Assembly (NCBI GenBank): GCA_029747015.1
Contig: JAKOGI010001183.1
Location: 211,001-275,000, forward strand
Reading direction: 5' to 3'
Origin: Carnegiea gigantea
Taxonomy: Eukaryota; Streptophyta; Magnoliopsida; Caryophyllales; Cactaceae
DNA: 64,000 nt
This document shows positions 23,997 through 35,536 of this stretch, piece by piece (position 1 is the first letter of the stretch; every line of letters begins with the position of its first letter). The position numbers and the translations under genes were made by a program. The notes beneath the pieces are model-generated. The model did no database searches and was not told where the DNA came from. It saw only the letters and a list, made by a program, of their open reading frames with translations.

Positions 23997-25382
23997 TGTT
24001 GCAAGAAAAAGTTTTAATATTTATAAACCCCAAGTGCAAGGTGTATCGTTGAGTACTTGGGGTGTCGTCCGCAGGGAATTGTGTTTTCAACTACCAGAGC
24101 TAACTAAAGCGTCTCAAGCTAGGCAGGATCGAAGGGTGAAAAAGGGGGAACTAAACTACGTTATAAACACAGAAACAAACGACTTGGAGTTGTGATTTTA
24201 CCAATGGATAAACTAACTAACCAAGATGAGTCCTAACCTACCCAAACCACACTACGAACTAGAGATGGTCGGTTGCATCATCAAAGACCACCCAAGCCCT
24301 CTCTCAAGGGTCATGAGCTAGTCTAACTCGCGTAACCACCTACTTTCGTGGGGTTAGTCGAATTAGACCACAAAACTAGCAACCCCAGACCTAGCTCGAT
24401 TCGGATACTACTTTCGTGTCCCGAACTCGGCCATTCCCTCTTCCACACTAGCCAATTGACCTCACCTCTCAGCATAAGTCAATCGCCCAAAAATATGGAT
24501 GAAAACCCTCTCAGGCATTTCATCGAACACTTGGCGGGCGTGAAGGAAAACTCTAGGTTCTAGGCATAGATTGGGTATGGTTAGGCCAATTACAAGATTA
24601 ATTAGCCATCCAGAGGCTAATCACAATCCAAGCCAACACAATCTACCAACTAAACATCAAAAACGAATGAAAACCTAAACTAACAAATAAGAACATGAAC
24701 ATGAAGAACGAAACAAAGGCAATGAAATAAAACGAATCTAAACAGCTAAATAACATGAATTAACGACAAAAACTAAACATATAAACCAAACAAAGCAATT
24801 ACAAGAATTAAAACAACAAAATATAAATAAGAACAACGATGAAATAAAAAGAGAAAGAAGAGGGAAACTTATGCTTGAATTGATTGTAGAACTTGAAATC
24901 CATAAGCTTGAATCCCAAAATACCAACTATAATCCTAATCTAATCCTCCTATTGGGGTTTTTATTGGATAAATCTAACCTAAACTAACCTAGAAAAGTAG
25001 AAGAGAGAGCCCCCAAACAAGGTCGAGAAAAGAGGATTAAATAGAAGACAAGGCGGGCCGCGAAGATCCGAAGGAAACAAGGGGGGCACGACCGTGCCTA
25101 TGTGGCACGGCTGCACCGTGCCATGTGGCACGGCCGTGCCACCTTGCTGGCCGTCTGCCCCGGCTGGCTCCCGTTTTTCCGTCTTTTCGCCTGTTTCGAT
25201 CCTTTTTCGCCCTTTTTCGCGGGATTTACTTGATTCAACTTATTACCTGCAAGAATAAACAAAACAAGTAAAAATCTCAAAGAAAACTTAATAAAACAAG
25301 AAAAACTCTAAAGATTACGTTATTATAAGAGCTAAGATTAGGTGAAAAGGGCACGTAAAATGCGACAAATTATCGCCTAACA
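23997..25382 (-). repeat. Array LTR 1
   Basis: TG...CA ends. A TATA-like TATTTAA (minus strand, complement of 25037-25043) lies next to the GC-rich GGCACG/CGTGCC palindromic block at 25085-25140, consistent with a core promoter. A 62-codon minus-strand frame (24738-24926) recurs in LTRs 2 and 3 only because the LTRs are copies. It is not called as a gene. Confidence 0.9.
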
Positions 25383-25398
25383 AATACCCCCACACCTA
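25383..25398 (-). other. Polypurine tract, unit 1
   Basis: Minus strand TAGGTGTGGGGGTATT directly before the TG of LTR 1, preceded by the family-conserved GCTCGAGGACGAGCAAAAGA. The same tract is at 29737-29752 (unit 2) and, with one substitution, at 34093-34108 (unit 3). Confidence 0.85.
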
Positions 25399-25923
25399 TC
25401 TTTTGCTCGTCCTCGAGCAAAACAAAAGAAAAACTAATCTAGAAACCTAACTCACTTTCGCAGGAATCGCGATTGCATTTAGCGTATGCAACAAGCCCTT
25501 TAAACCCCTTGGTTCCCCCAAGTGGACGAGTAAGGTCTCGTGAGGGTTTGCAGAAGATATACCCACAAAATCTCAAAAAGGAAAAACAAAGAAAAGAAAA
25601 ACAAAAATCGAAAAATAAAAATGACAAAACACAATATATACATCAGGGTGAACTGTACACGTTCGGATCAACCAAAACCCCCTAGCGACTCAAGTATCAG
25701 TCTGTACACAAGCATTATATGCATTTCAGGACACATCATCCCAAAAAATGGCATTCAAACATCAGCTTTTCACCCCACGACACATAAAAATAATGAATCC
25801 ATCCTGGTGCCTGTGTGCAAGTGTATCATCATCCTAAAACTAAGCCTACCAAAATCAAACTCAACCCCACGCAGCTGACACAAGCTACCTTTTTGAATGG
25901 CTAGCATGGAAAGCAAGCTTCCC

Positions 25924-26086
25924 CAGTAGCAGTATTGCCTCAAAGGGTAACACCCAGTAGCGCATGCCTCAAAGGGGTACTTGTCATTTCCAACTCTTTT
26001 CTTCCCCACTTTCTTTTCTTTCCATTATTATTTTTTTTTTATTAGAAACTCATGTCACGCCTCAAAGGGATACACCCAATAGCGCT
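25924..26086 (-). repeat. Conserved CCTTTGAGGC / ACTGGGTGT motif cluster in the 3' non-coding region
   Basis: On the plus strand CCTCAAAGGGTAACACCCAGTAGCGC, CCTCAAAGGGGTA and CCTCAAAGGGATACACCCAATAGCGC-type units occur within ~160 bases (the first and third are about 26 bases each; given here only as landmarks CCTCAAAGGG and ACACCCARTAGCGC). The cluster is repeated in units 2 (30278-30440) and 3 (34632-34795). A diverged form lies at 48737-48825 in the older relative. Its position between ORF and polypurine tract suggests a cis-acting element, but function is unknown. Confidence 0.6.
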
Positions 26087-26775
26087 TGAATTTGTTTGTT
26101 TTTGCTTTTGTTTTGGAAAAAGGGGATGCCAGCGCATATAAAGGGAACTGTGCAGTAGACAATGGGAGAGTCGATCGTGGAAGACTAAGAATTCAGGATG
26201 ATGACAATACATGAATTCAGGACTGGATTGCAAAATTACGATGGACTGTTGGGGTTAGAACTGAGGTCTAAAACGACAGATTGGGGATGAATATCTATCA
26301 TGCACATTATACTTATATACGAGCTAATAGTCAAGGTACCGGAGATCAAGGCTGATCAAAATAGTACAAAACTCCCCTAAATTCAAAAGAAAAGAAAAAT
26401 TTATACAAAAAGGAGAAAAATTGAAAAAAATTTACACAAAAATGAAAAATTTTCACAAAAATAAAAAGAAAAGGGGAGATGACCCACCCCCACACCGAAA
26501 TCTCACAATGTCCTCATTGGGAGCCGTGAGTCATCACCAACACACAAAAATAAAGAAAACAAAATCAAACACAAGACATACAAAATCGACAAATATATAC
26601 ACAAACTAACACACTCTCCCAAAAACGCAATCTCGCCCAATCAAAAACAAGATCACACATATAAACCAAACTAGCACCCCCAACAAGAAATATATACCAA
26701 TCCAACAACGCCACCAATCACAACACAATAAAAATCCACAAAAACACAAAAATGGTGATCATAGCCAACAACGGC

Positions 26776-28245
26776 TCAACAACATCCAAATTTCACCACA
26801 AAATGATCACCAACCAAAAATACAATCCTAGTATCCACAACTAAACCAAAACAAAAAGAAAGAAAAGAAAAATAAAAAGAAGGGGGGAGGAGAGTGAGAA
26901 CGAGTATACCAGGTCGGGTACTGAATGTACCCGAACTATTCCATGACGACTTAAGGAGCATCAGCCACTCCTTGCCGCTCAAGATGCGAGTCGTCAGCTC
27001 GGATGCAGTCAAAGCTCTCAGGAGCTTATCATGCATAGCTGCATGTAGCTCGGAATGGTGTGAGTAAGGGAACACTGGTAAAGATGGAGCAAACAAAGTT
27101 AGTGCCCTCTTAAACTCACCAAATACCTGTAAGAAATCAGCAGAAAAATCAAATGTAATAGTCAACGCGATTTCTCCATGCATGCCCTCTAGGTACGGAT
27201 GAGAAGGATCAAGGAGGGGGTCATACCCTCTAAAAGTACCTAGAGACTTACGGCAGGCAGCCTCATTCCCCTCAAGTATCACAAGAGGATCGATAAGCGA
27301 CAAATCACAACACATAGGGGAATGGGAGGGTGGTGAACATGAATAGGAAGCATGGGATGTATCAAGAGAGGTGGGGGATATATTATCAACAAAATCAGGA
27401 CTAGTTGGCCCTGCAACCACAACATCCATGCATGAAGTCCCTGTGGGAGTCCCATAAAAAGTATGCACCTCAATAGAAACATTGTCGGACTCAGACCAAG
27501 TATCATCCTCCTCAACACTAGCGCTAACGCCAAAGGTCTCACCTACCTCGAACTCCGTCGACTGAGCTAAAGGGGAAGGTGTATCAGGAAAGGTCATGAT
27601 AAGCGCAGTGTTGTCCCAAAGGGTATTAGGAAAGGATGAAGCAACAGTGAGTGAAGTGGTCAAGGGAGGGTCAAGTACGTCCTCTAGTCCGGACTGTAGA
27701 GGAGGAAAAGACGCACCATCATCACATAGATTGACATCAAGTCTAGGAGCACTAGAACTAGGGTCAGTCTCGGGTGATAGGTCATACTCCCGCATTTTAT
27801 TAACAAACTCAGCAAACTCAACTTGTTGCCTATTCATTGTCTCTATCATATTGCTAAGTCTAGCAAAGCCTTCATTAGAAATATAATAGGGACAAGAATT
27901 ACTGGCGTGGTCAGAACAATGGCAAATTTCGCACACAGGAGGGGCATAATTATGGATACAAGGGGGTGGGGTACAAGAATCAGAACAACTAGTTTCAAAT
28001 TCATAAGTATCCCAAGCCAACCACTCAAGTAATTCCCAAGCTTCATCAACATTTCGAGCATAGAAATCCCAAAGCTCCAAAAGAGCATGGGTCTCACAAT
28101 TCACACCCTCATCAACAACATGCAATATTTCCCATTTCCCATATAAACATCCACAAGAAGCACATTGAGCAAGATAAGCATGTAAACGATCCCAATAACG
28201 GTAAAATAGTTCTTGCTCACATTGGGGAAAATGGAAAATTGTCAT
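26776..28245 (-). CDS. Gag-like protein of the gag-only element, unit 1 (intact ORF)
   Basis: The 489-residue product begins MTIFHFPQCEQEL, about 100 bases after the primer-binding site. Residues ~60-95 read VDEGVNCETHALLELWDFY then DEAWELLEWLAWDTYEFE, the C-terminal half of the plant Ty3/gypsy Gag domain. Near residue 115 is CEICHCSDHASNSC, an exact CX2CX4HX4C zinc knuckle that would bind RNA. About 300 further residues are acidic and Ser/Pro-rich, ending in FGEFKRALTLF and MHDKLLRALTASELTTRIL, which I do not recognise. The last ~40 residues are low-complexity and may not be functional. The ORF lacks protease and pol. The start fits the homologous copies. This is the only unit with an unbroken frame. 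Confidence 0.85.
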   Translation of the reverse strand: MTIFHFPQCEQELFYRYWDRLHAYLAQCASCGCLYGKWEILHVVDEGVNCETHALLELWDFYARNVDEAWELLEWLAWDTYEFETSCSDSCTPPPCIHNYAPPVCEICHCSDHASNSCPYYISNEGFARLSNMIETMNRQQVEFAEFVNKMREYDLSPETDPSSSAPRLDVNLCDDGASFPPLQSGLEDVLDPPLTTSLTVASSFPNTLWDNTALIMTFPDTPSPLAQSTEFEVGETFGVSASVEEDDTWSESDNVSIEVHTFYGTPTGTSCMDVVVAGPTSPDFVDNISPTSLDTSHASYSCSPPSHSPMCCDLSLIDPLVILEGNEAACRKSLGTFRGYDPLLDPSHPYLEGMHGEIALTITFDFSADFLQVFGEFKRALTLFAPSLPVFPYSHHSELHAAMHDKLLRALTASELTTRILSGKEWLMLLKSSWNSSGTFSTRPGILVLTLLPPSFYFSFLSFCFGLVVDTRIVFLVGDHFVVKFGCC

Positions 28246-28344
28246 TGAATTTTTTTTTTCTTTTGAAATTTTTTTTTTTTTGGATTTTTTTGAAAGGCCT
28301 AGCCTCGAATGCTAAAGTAAACCCCAATATCGAAAAACGCCAAC

Positions 28345-28362
28345 TCCCCGGCAACGACGCCA
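28345..28362 (-). other. Primer-binding site, unit 1
   Basis: Minus strand TGGCGTCGTTGCCGGGGA, one mismatch from the tRNA-Asp complement, six bases from LTR 2. Confidence 0.85.
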
Positions 28363-28368
28363 AAAACT

Positions 28369-29736
28369 TGTTGCAAGAAAAAGTTTTAATATTTATAAAC
28401 CCCAAGTGCAAGGTGTATCGTTGAGTACTTGGGGTGTCGTCCGCAGGGAATTGTGTTTTCAACTACCAGAGCTAACTAAAGCGTCTCAAGCTAGGCAGGA
28501 TCGAAGGGTGAAAAGGGGGAACTAAACTACGTTATAAACACAGAAACAAACGACTTGGAGTTGTGATTTTACCAATGGATAAACTAACTAACCAAGATGA
28601 GTCCTAACCTACCCAAACCACACTACGAACTAGAGATGGTCGGTTGCATCATCAAAGACCACCCAAGCCCTCTCTCAAGGGTCATGAGCTAGTCTAACTC
28701 GCGTAACCACCTACTTTCGTGGGGTTAGTCGAATTAGACCACAAAACTAGCAACCCCAGACCTAGCTCAATTCGGATACTACTTTCGTGTCCCGAACTCG
28801 GCTATTTCCCTCTCCCACACTAGCAAATTGACCTCACCTCTCAGCATAAGTCAATCGCCCAAAAATATGGATGAAAACCCTCTCAGGCATTTCATCGAAC
28901 ACTTGGCGGGCGTGAAGGAAAACTCTAGGTTCTAGGCATAGATTGGGTTTGGTTAGGCCAATTACAAGATTAATTAGCCATCCAGAGGCTAATCACAATC
29001 CAAGCCAACACAATCTACCACTAAACATCAAAAACGAATGAAAACCTAAACTAACAAATAAGAACATGAACATGAAGAACGAAACAAAGGCAATGAAATA
29101 AAACGAATCTAAACAGCTAAATAACATGAATTAACGACAAAAACTAAACATATAAACCAAACAAAGCAATTACAAGAATTAAAACAACAAAATATAAATA
29201 AGAACAACGATGAAATAAAAAGAGAAAGAAGAGGGAAACTTATGCTTGAATTGATTGTAGAACTTGAAATCCATAAGCTTGAATCCCAAAATACCAACTA
29301 CAATCCTAATCTAATTCTCCTATTTGGGGTTTTTATTGGATAAATCTAACCTAAACTAACCTAGAAAAGTAGAAGAGAGAGCCCCCGAACAACGTCGAGA
29401 AAAGAGGATTAAATAGAAGACAAGGCGGACCGCGAATAACCGAAGGAAACCAGGGGAGGCACGACCGTGCCACGTGGCACGGGGTGGCCGTGCCACCTTG
29501 CTGGCCGGCTGCCCCGGCTGGCTCCCGTTTTTCCGTTTTTTCGCCTGTTTCGATCCTTTTTCGCCCTTTTTCGCGGGATTTACTTGATTCAACTTATTAC
29601 CTGCAAGAATAAACAAAACAAGTAAAAATCTCAAAGAAAACTTAATAAAACAAGAAAAACTCTAAAGATTACGTTATTATAAGAGCTAAGATTAGGTGAA
29701 AAGGGCACGTAAAATGCGACAAATTATCGCCTAACA
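28369..29736 (-). repeat. Array LTR 2
   Basis: Close copy of LTR 1 with a shorter GGCACG/CGTGCC block (29457-29502). Flanked by internal regions on both sides, with no TSD. Confidence 0.9.
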
Positions 29737-31184
29737 AATACCCCCACACCTATCTTTTGCTCGTCCTCGAGCAAAACAAAAGAAAAACTAATCTGGAAAC
29801 CTAACTCACTTTCGCAGGAATCGCGATTGCATTTAGCGTATGCAATAAGCCCTTTAAACCCCTTGGTTACCCCAAGTGGACGAGTAAGGTCTCGTGAGGG
29901 TTTGCAGAAGATATACCCACAAAATCTCAAAAAGGAAAAACAAAGAAAAGAAAAACAAAAATCGAAAAATAAAAATGACAAAACACAATATATACATCAG
30001 GGTAAACTGTACACGATCGAATCAGCCAAAACCCCCTAGTAGCTCAAGTGTCAGCCTGTACACAAGCACTATATGCATTTCAGGGCACATCATCCCAAAG
30101 AATGGCATCCAGACATCAACTTTTCACCCCACGCCGCATGAAAATAATGAATCCATCCTGGTGCCTGTGTGCAAGTGTATCATCATCCTAAAACTAAGCC
30201 TACCAAAATCAAACTCAACCCCACGCAGCTGACACAAGCTACCTTTTTGAATGGCTAGCATGGAAAGCAAGCTTCCCCAGTAGCAGTATTGTCTCAAAGG
30301 GTAACACCCAGTAGCGCATGCCTCAAAGGGGTACTTGTCATTTCCAACTCTTTTCTTCCCCACTTTCTTTTCTTTCCATTATTATTTTTTTTTTATTAGA
30401 AACTCATGTCACGCCTCAAAGGGATACACCCAATAGCGCTTGAATTTGTTTGTTTTTGCTTTTGTTTTGGAAAAAGAAAGGGGGGTGCCAGCACATATAA
30501 AGGGAACTGTGCAGTAGACAATAGGAGAGTCGATCGTGGAAGACTAAGAATTCAGGATGATGACAATACATGAATTCAGGACTGGATTGCAAAATTACGA
30601 TGGACTGTTGGGGTTAGAACTGAGGTCTAAAACGACAGATTGGGGATGAATATCTATCATGCACATTATACATATATACGAGCTAATAGTCAAGGTACCG
30701 GAGATCAAGGCTGATCAAAATAGTACAAAACTCCCCTAAATTCAAAAGAAAAAGAAAAATTTATACAAAAAGGAGAAAAATTGCAAAATTTACACACAAA
30801 TGAAAAATTTTCACAAAAATAAAAAGAAAAGAGGAGATGACCCACCCCCACACCGAAATCTCACAATGTCCTCATTGGGAAACATGAGTCATCACCAACA
30901 CACAAAAATAAAGAAAACAAAATCAAACACAAGACATACAAAATCGATAAATATATACACAAGCTAACACACTCTCCCAAAAACGCAATCTCGCCCAATC
31001 AAAAACAAGATCACACATATATACCAAACTAGCACCCCCAACAAGAAATATATACCAATCCAACAACACCACCAATCACAACACAATAAAAATCCACAAA
31101 AACACAAAAATGGTGATCATAGCCAACAACGGCTCAACAACATCTAAATTTCACCACAAGATGATCACCAATAAAAACACAATC

Positions 31185-32600
31185 CTAATATTCACAACTA
31201 AAGAAAAACAAAAAGAAAGAAAAGAAAAATAAAAAAGAAGGGGGGAGACTGAGGACGATTATACCAGGTCGGGTACTGAATGTACCCAAACTATTCCATG
31301 ATGACTTAAGGAGCATCAGCCACTCCTTGCCGCTCAAGATGCGAGTCGTCAGCTCGGATGCAGTCAAAGCTCGTAGGAGCTTATCATGCATTGCTGCATA
31401 CAGCTCAGAATGGTGTGAGTAAGGGAACACTGGTAAAGATGGAGCAAACAAAGTTAGTGCCCTCTTAAACTCACCAAATACCTGTGAGAAATCAGCAGAA
31501 AAATCAAATGCAATAGTCAACGCGATTTCTCCAGGCATGCCCTCTAGGTACGGACGAGAAGGATCAAGGAGGGGGTCATACCCTCTAAAAGTACCTAGAG
31601 ACTTACGGCAGGCAGCCTCATTCCCCTCAAGTATCACAAGAGGATCGATAAGCGATAAATCACAACACTTAGGGGAATGGGAGGGTGGTGAACATGAATA
31701 GGAAGCATGGGATGTATCAAGAGAGGTGGGGGATATATTATCAATAAAATCAGGACTAGTTGGCCCTGCAACCACAACATCCATGCATGAAGTCCCTGTG
31801 GGAGTCCCATAAAAAGTATGCACCTCAATAGAAAACATTGTCGGACTCAGACCAAGTATCATCCTCCTCAACACTAGCGCTAACGCCAAAGGTCTCACCT
31901 ACCTCGAACTCCGTCGACTGAGCTAAAGGGAAGGTGTATCAGGAAAGGTCATGATAAGCGCAGTGTTGTCCCAAAGGGTATTAGGAAAGGATGAAGCAAC
32001 AGTGAGTGAAGTGGTCAAGGGAGGGTCAAGTACGTCCTCTAGTCCGGACTGTAGAGGAGGAAAAGACGCACCATCATCACACAGATTGACATCAAGTCTA
32101 GGAGCACTAGAACTAGGGTCAGTCTCGGGTGATAGGTCATACTCTCGCATTTTATTAACAAATTCAGCAAACTTAACTTGTTGCCTATTCATTGTCTCTA
32201 TCATATTGCTAAGTCTAGCAAAGCCTTCATTAGAAATATAATAGGGACAAGAATTACTGACGTGGTCAGAACAATGGCAAATTTCGCACACAGGAGGGGC
32301 ATAATTATGGATACAAGGGGGTGGGGTACAAGAATCAGAACAACTAGTTTCAAATTCATAAGTATCCCAAGCCAACCACTCAAGTAATTCCCAAGCTTCA
32401 TCAACATTTCGAGCATAGAAATCCCAAAGCTCCAAAAGAGCATGGGTCTCACAATTCACACCCTCATCAACAACATGCAATATTTCCCATTTCCCATATA
32501 AACATCCGCAAGAAGCACATTGAGCAAGATAAGCATGTAAACGATCCCAATAACGGTAAAATAGTTCTTGCTCACATTGGGAAAAATGGAAAATTGCCAT
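31185..32600 (-). pseudogene. Gag-like gene, unit 2 (two frameshifts)
   Basis: It starts MAIFHFSQCEQEL at 32600 and keeps the Gag segment and zinc knuckle (CEICHCSDHVSNSC). Relative to unit 1 it loses bases near 31927 (shorter CTAAAGGGAAGG) and gains an A near 31832 (GAAAACATTG). The frame is therefore shifted between residues ~226 and ~260 and then restored to the homologous frame to 31185. A full-length product is not expected. An upstream in-frame Met at 32714 lies in the primer-binding site and is not believable as the start. Confidence 0.8.
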
Positions 32601-32695
32601 TGAATTTTTTTCTTTTGAAATTTTTTTTTTTTTGGGATTTTTAAAAGGCCTAGCCTCGAATGCTAAAGTAAACCCCAATATCGAAAAACGCCAAC

Positions 32696-32713
32696 TCCCC
32701 GGCAACGGCGCCA
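32696..32713 (-). other. Primer-binding site, unit 2
   Basis: Minus strand TGGCGCCGTTGCCGGGGA, a perfect tRNA-Asp 3' complement, six bases from LTR 3. The only unmutated site in the array. Confidence 0.9.
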
Positions 32714-32719
32714 AAAACT

Positions 32720-34092
32720 TGTTGCAAGAAAAACAGAGTTTTAATATTTATAAACCCCAAGTGCAAGGTGTATCGTTGAGTACTTGGGGGGTCGTCCGCA
32801 GGGAATTGTGTTTCCAACTACCAGAGTTCACTAGAGCGTCTCAATCTAGGCAGGATCGAAGGGTGAAAAGGGGGAACTAAACTACGTTATAAACACAGAA
32901 ACAAACGACTTGGAGTTGTGATTTTACCAATGGATAAACTAACTAACCAAGATGAGTCCTAACCTACCCAAACCACACTACGAACTAGAGATGGTCGTTT
33001 GCATCATCAAAGACCACCCAAGCCCTCTCTCAAGGGTCATGAGCTAGTCTAACTCGCGTAACCACCTACTTTCGTGGGGTTAGTCGAATTAGACCACAAA
33101 ATTAGCAACCCCAGACCTAGCTCGATTCGGATACTACTTTCGTGTCCCGAACTCGGCCATTCCCTCTCCCACACTAGCAAATTTACCTCACCTCTCAGCA
33201 TAAGTCAATCGCCCAAAAATATAGATGAAAACCCTCTCAGGCATTTCATCGAACACTTGGCGGGCGTGAAGGAAAACTCTAGGTTCTAGTCATAGATTGG
33301 GTATGGTTAGGCCAATTACAAGATTAATTAGCCATCCAGAGGCTAATCACAATCCAAGCCAACACAATCTGCCAACTAAACATCAAAAACGAATGAAAAC
33401 CTAAACTAACAAATAAGAACATGAACATGAAGAACGAAAAAAAGGCAATGAAATAAAACGAATCTAAACAGCTAAATAACATGAATTAACGACAAAAACT
33501 AAACATATGAACCAAACAAAGCAATTACAAGAATTAAAACAACAAAATATAAATAAGAACAACGATGAAATAAAAAGAGAAAGAAGAGGGAAACTTATGC
33601 TTGAATTGATTGTAGAACTTGAAATCCATAAGCTTGAATCCCAAAATACCAACTACAATCCTAATCTAATTCTCCTATTTAGGGTTTTTATTAGATAAAT
33701 CTAACCTAAACTAACCTAGAAAAGTAGAAGAGAGAGCCCCCAAACAAGGTCGAGAAAAGAGGATTAAATAGAAGACAAGGCGGGCCGCAAAGATCCGAAG
33801 GAAACAAGGGGGGGCACGATCGTGCCTATGTGGCACGGCTGCACCGTGCCACGTGGCACGGCGTCTGCCCCGGCTGGCTCCCGTTTTTCCGTCTTTTCAC
33901 CTGTTTCGATCCTTTTTCGCCCTTTTTCGCGGGATTTGCTTGATTCAACTTATTACCTGCAAGAATAAACAAAACAAGTAAAAATCTCAAAGAAAACTTA
34001 ATAAAACAAGAAAAACTCTAAAGATTACGTTATTATAAGAGCTAAGATTAGGTGAAAAGGGCACGTAAAATGCGACAAATTATCGCCTAACA
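32720..34092 (-). repeat. Array LTR 3
   Basis: Close copy of LTR 1 with a 4-base difference at its start (AAAAACAGAG instead of AAAAAG) and several clustered differences in the next 100 bases. The palindromic block at 33816-33862 resembles that of LTR 1 but lacks its last repeat. No TSD on either side. Confidence 0.9.
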
Positions 34093-35536
34093 AATCCCCC
34101 CACACCTATCTTTTGCTCGTCCTCGAGCAAAACAAAAGAAAAACTAATCTAGAAACCTAACTCACTTTCGCAGGAATTGCGATTGCATTTAGCGTATGCA
34201 ACAAGCCCTTTAAACCCCTTGGTTATCCCAAGTGGACGAGTAAGGTCTCGTGAGGGTTTGCAGAAGATATACCCACAAAATCTCAAAAAGGAAAAAACAA
34301 AGAAGAGAGGAACAAAAATCGAAAAATGAAAATGACAAAACAAAATATATACATCAGGGTGAACTGTACACATTCGGATCAACCAAAACCCCCTAGTAAC
34401 TCAAGTATCAGTCTGTACACAAGCATTATATGCATTTCAGGACACATCATCCCAAAAAATGGCATTCAAACATCAGCTTTTCACCCCACGACACATAAAA
34501 ATAATGAATCCATCCTGGTGCCTGTGTGCAAGTGTATCATCATCCTAAAACTAAGCCTACCAAAATCAAACTCAACCCCACGCAGCTGACACAAGCTACC
34601 TTTTTGAATGGCTTGCATGGAAAGCAAGCTTCCCCAGTAGCAGTATTACCTCAAAGGGTAACACCCAGTAGCGCATGCCTCAAAGGGGTACTTGTCATTT
34701 CCAACTCTTTTCTTCCCCACTTTCTTTTCTTTCCATTATTATTTTTTTTTTATTAGAAACTCATGTCACGCCTCAAAGGGATACACCCAATAGCGCTTGA
34801 ATTTGTTTGTTTTTGCTTTTGTTTTGGAAAAAGGGGATGCCAGCGCATATAAAGGGAACTGTGCAGTAGACAATGGGAGAGTCGATCGTGGAAGACTAAG
34901 AATTTAGGATGATGACAATACATGAATTCAGGACTGGATTGCAAAATTACGATGGACTGTTGGGGTTAGAATTGAGGTCTAAAACGACAGATTGGGGATG
35001 AATATCTATCATGCACATTATACTTATATACGAGCTAATAGTCAAGGTACCGGAGATCAAGGCTGATCAAAATAGTACAAAACTCCCCTAAATTCAAAAG
35101 AAAAAGAAAAATTTATACAAAAAGGAGAAAAATTGCAAAATTTACACACAAATGAAAAATTTTCACAAAAATAAAAAGAAAAGGGGAGATGACCCACCCA
35201 CACACCGAAATCTCACAATGTCCTCATTGGGAGCCGTGAGTCATCACCAACACACAAAAATAAAGAAAACAAAATCAAACACAAGACATACAAAATCGAC
35301 AAATATATACACAAACTAACACACTCTCCCAAAAACGCAATCTCGCCCAATCAAAAACAAGATCACACATATAAACCAAACTAGCACCCCCAACAAGAAA
35401 TATATACCAATCCAACAACGCCACCAATCACAACACAATAAAAATCCACAAAAACACAAAAATGGTGATCATAGCCAACAACGGCTCAACAACATCCAAA
35501 TTTCACCACAAAATGATCACCAACAAAAACACAATC

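Noticed and set aside
24738..24926. A 62-codon minus-strand frame, identical in LTRs 1, 2 and 3 of the array (also 29109-29297 and 33464-33652)
   Set aside because: It is conserved only because the LTRs are recent copies. The product is low-complexity Phe/Ser/Cys-rich, with no domain.
26042..26233. Small frames repeated between array units (for example 25770-26009, 26042-26233, 27596-27886)
   Set aside because: They are shadows or non-coding-region frames copied with the unit, and some are antisense to the Gag-like ORF.
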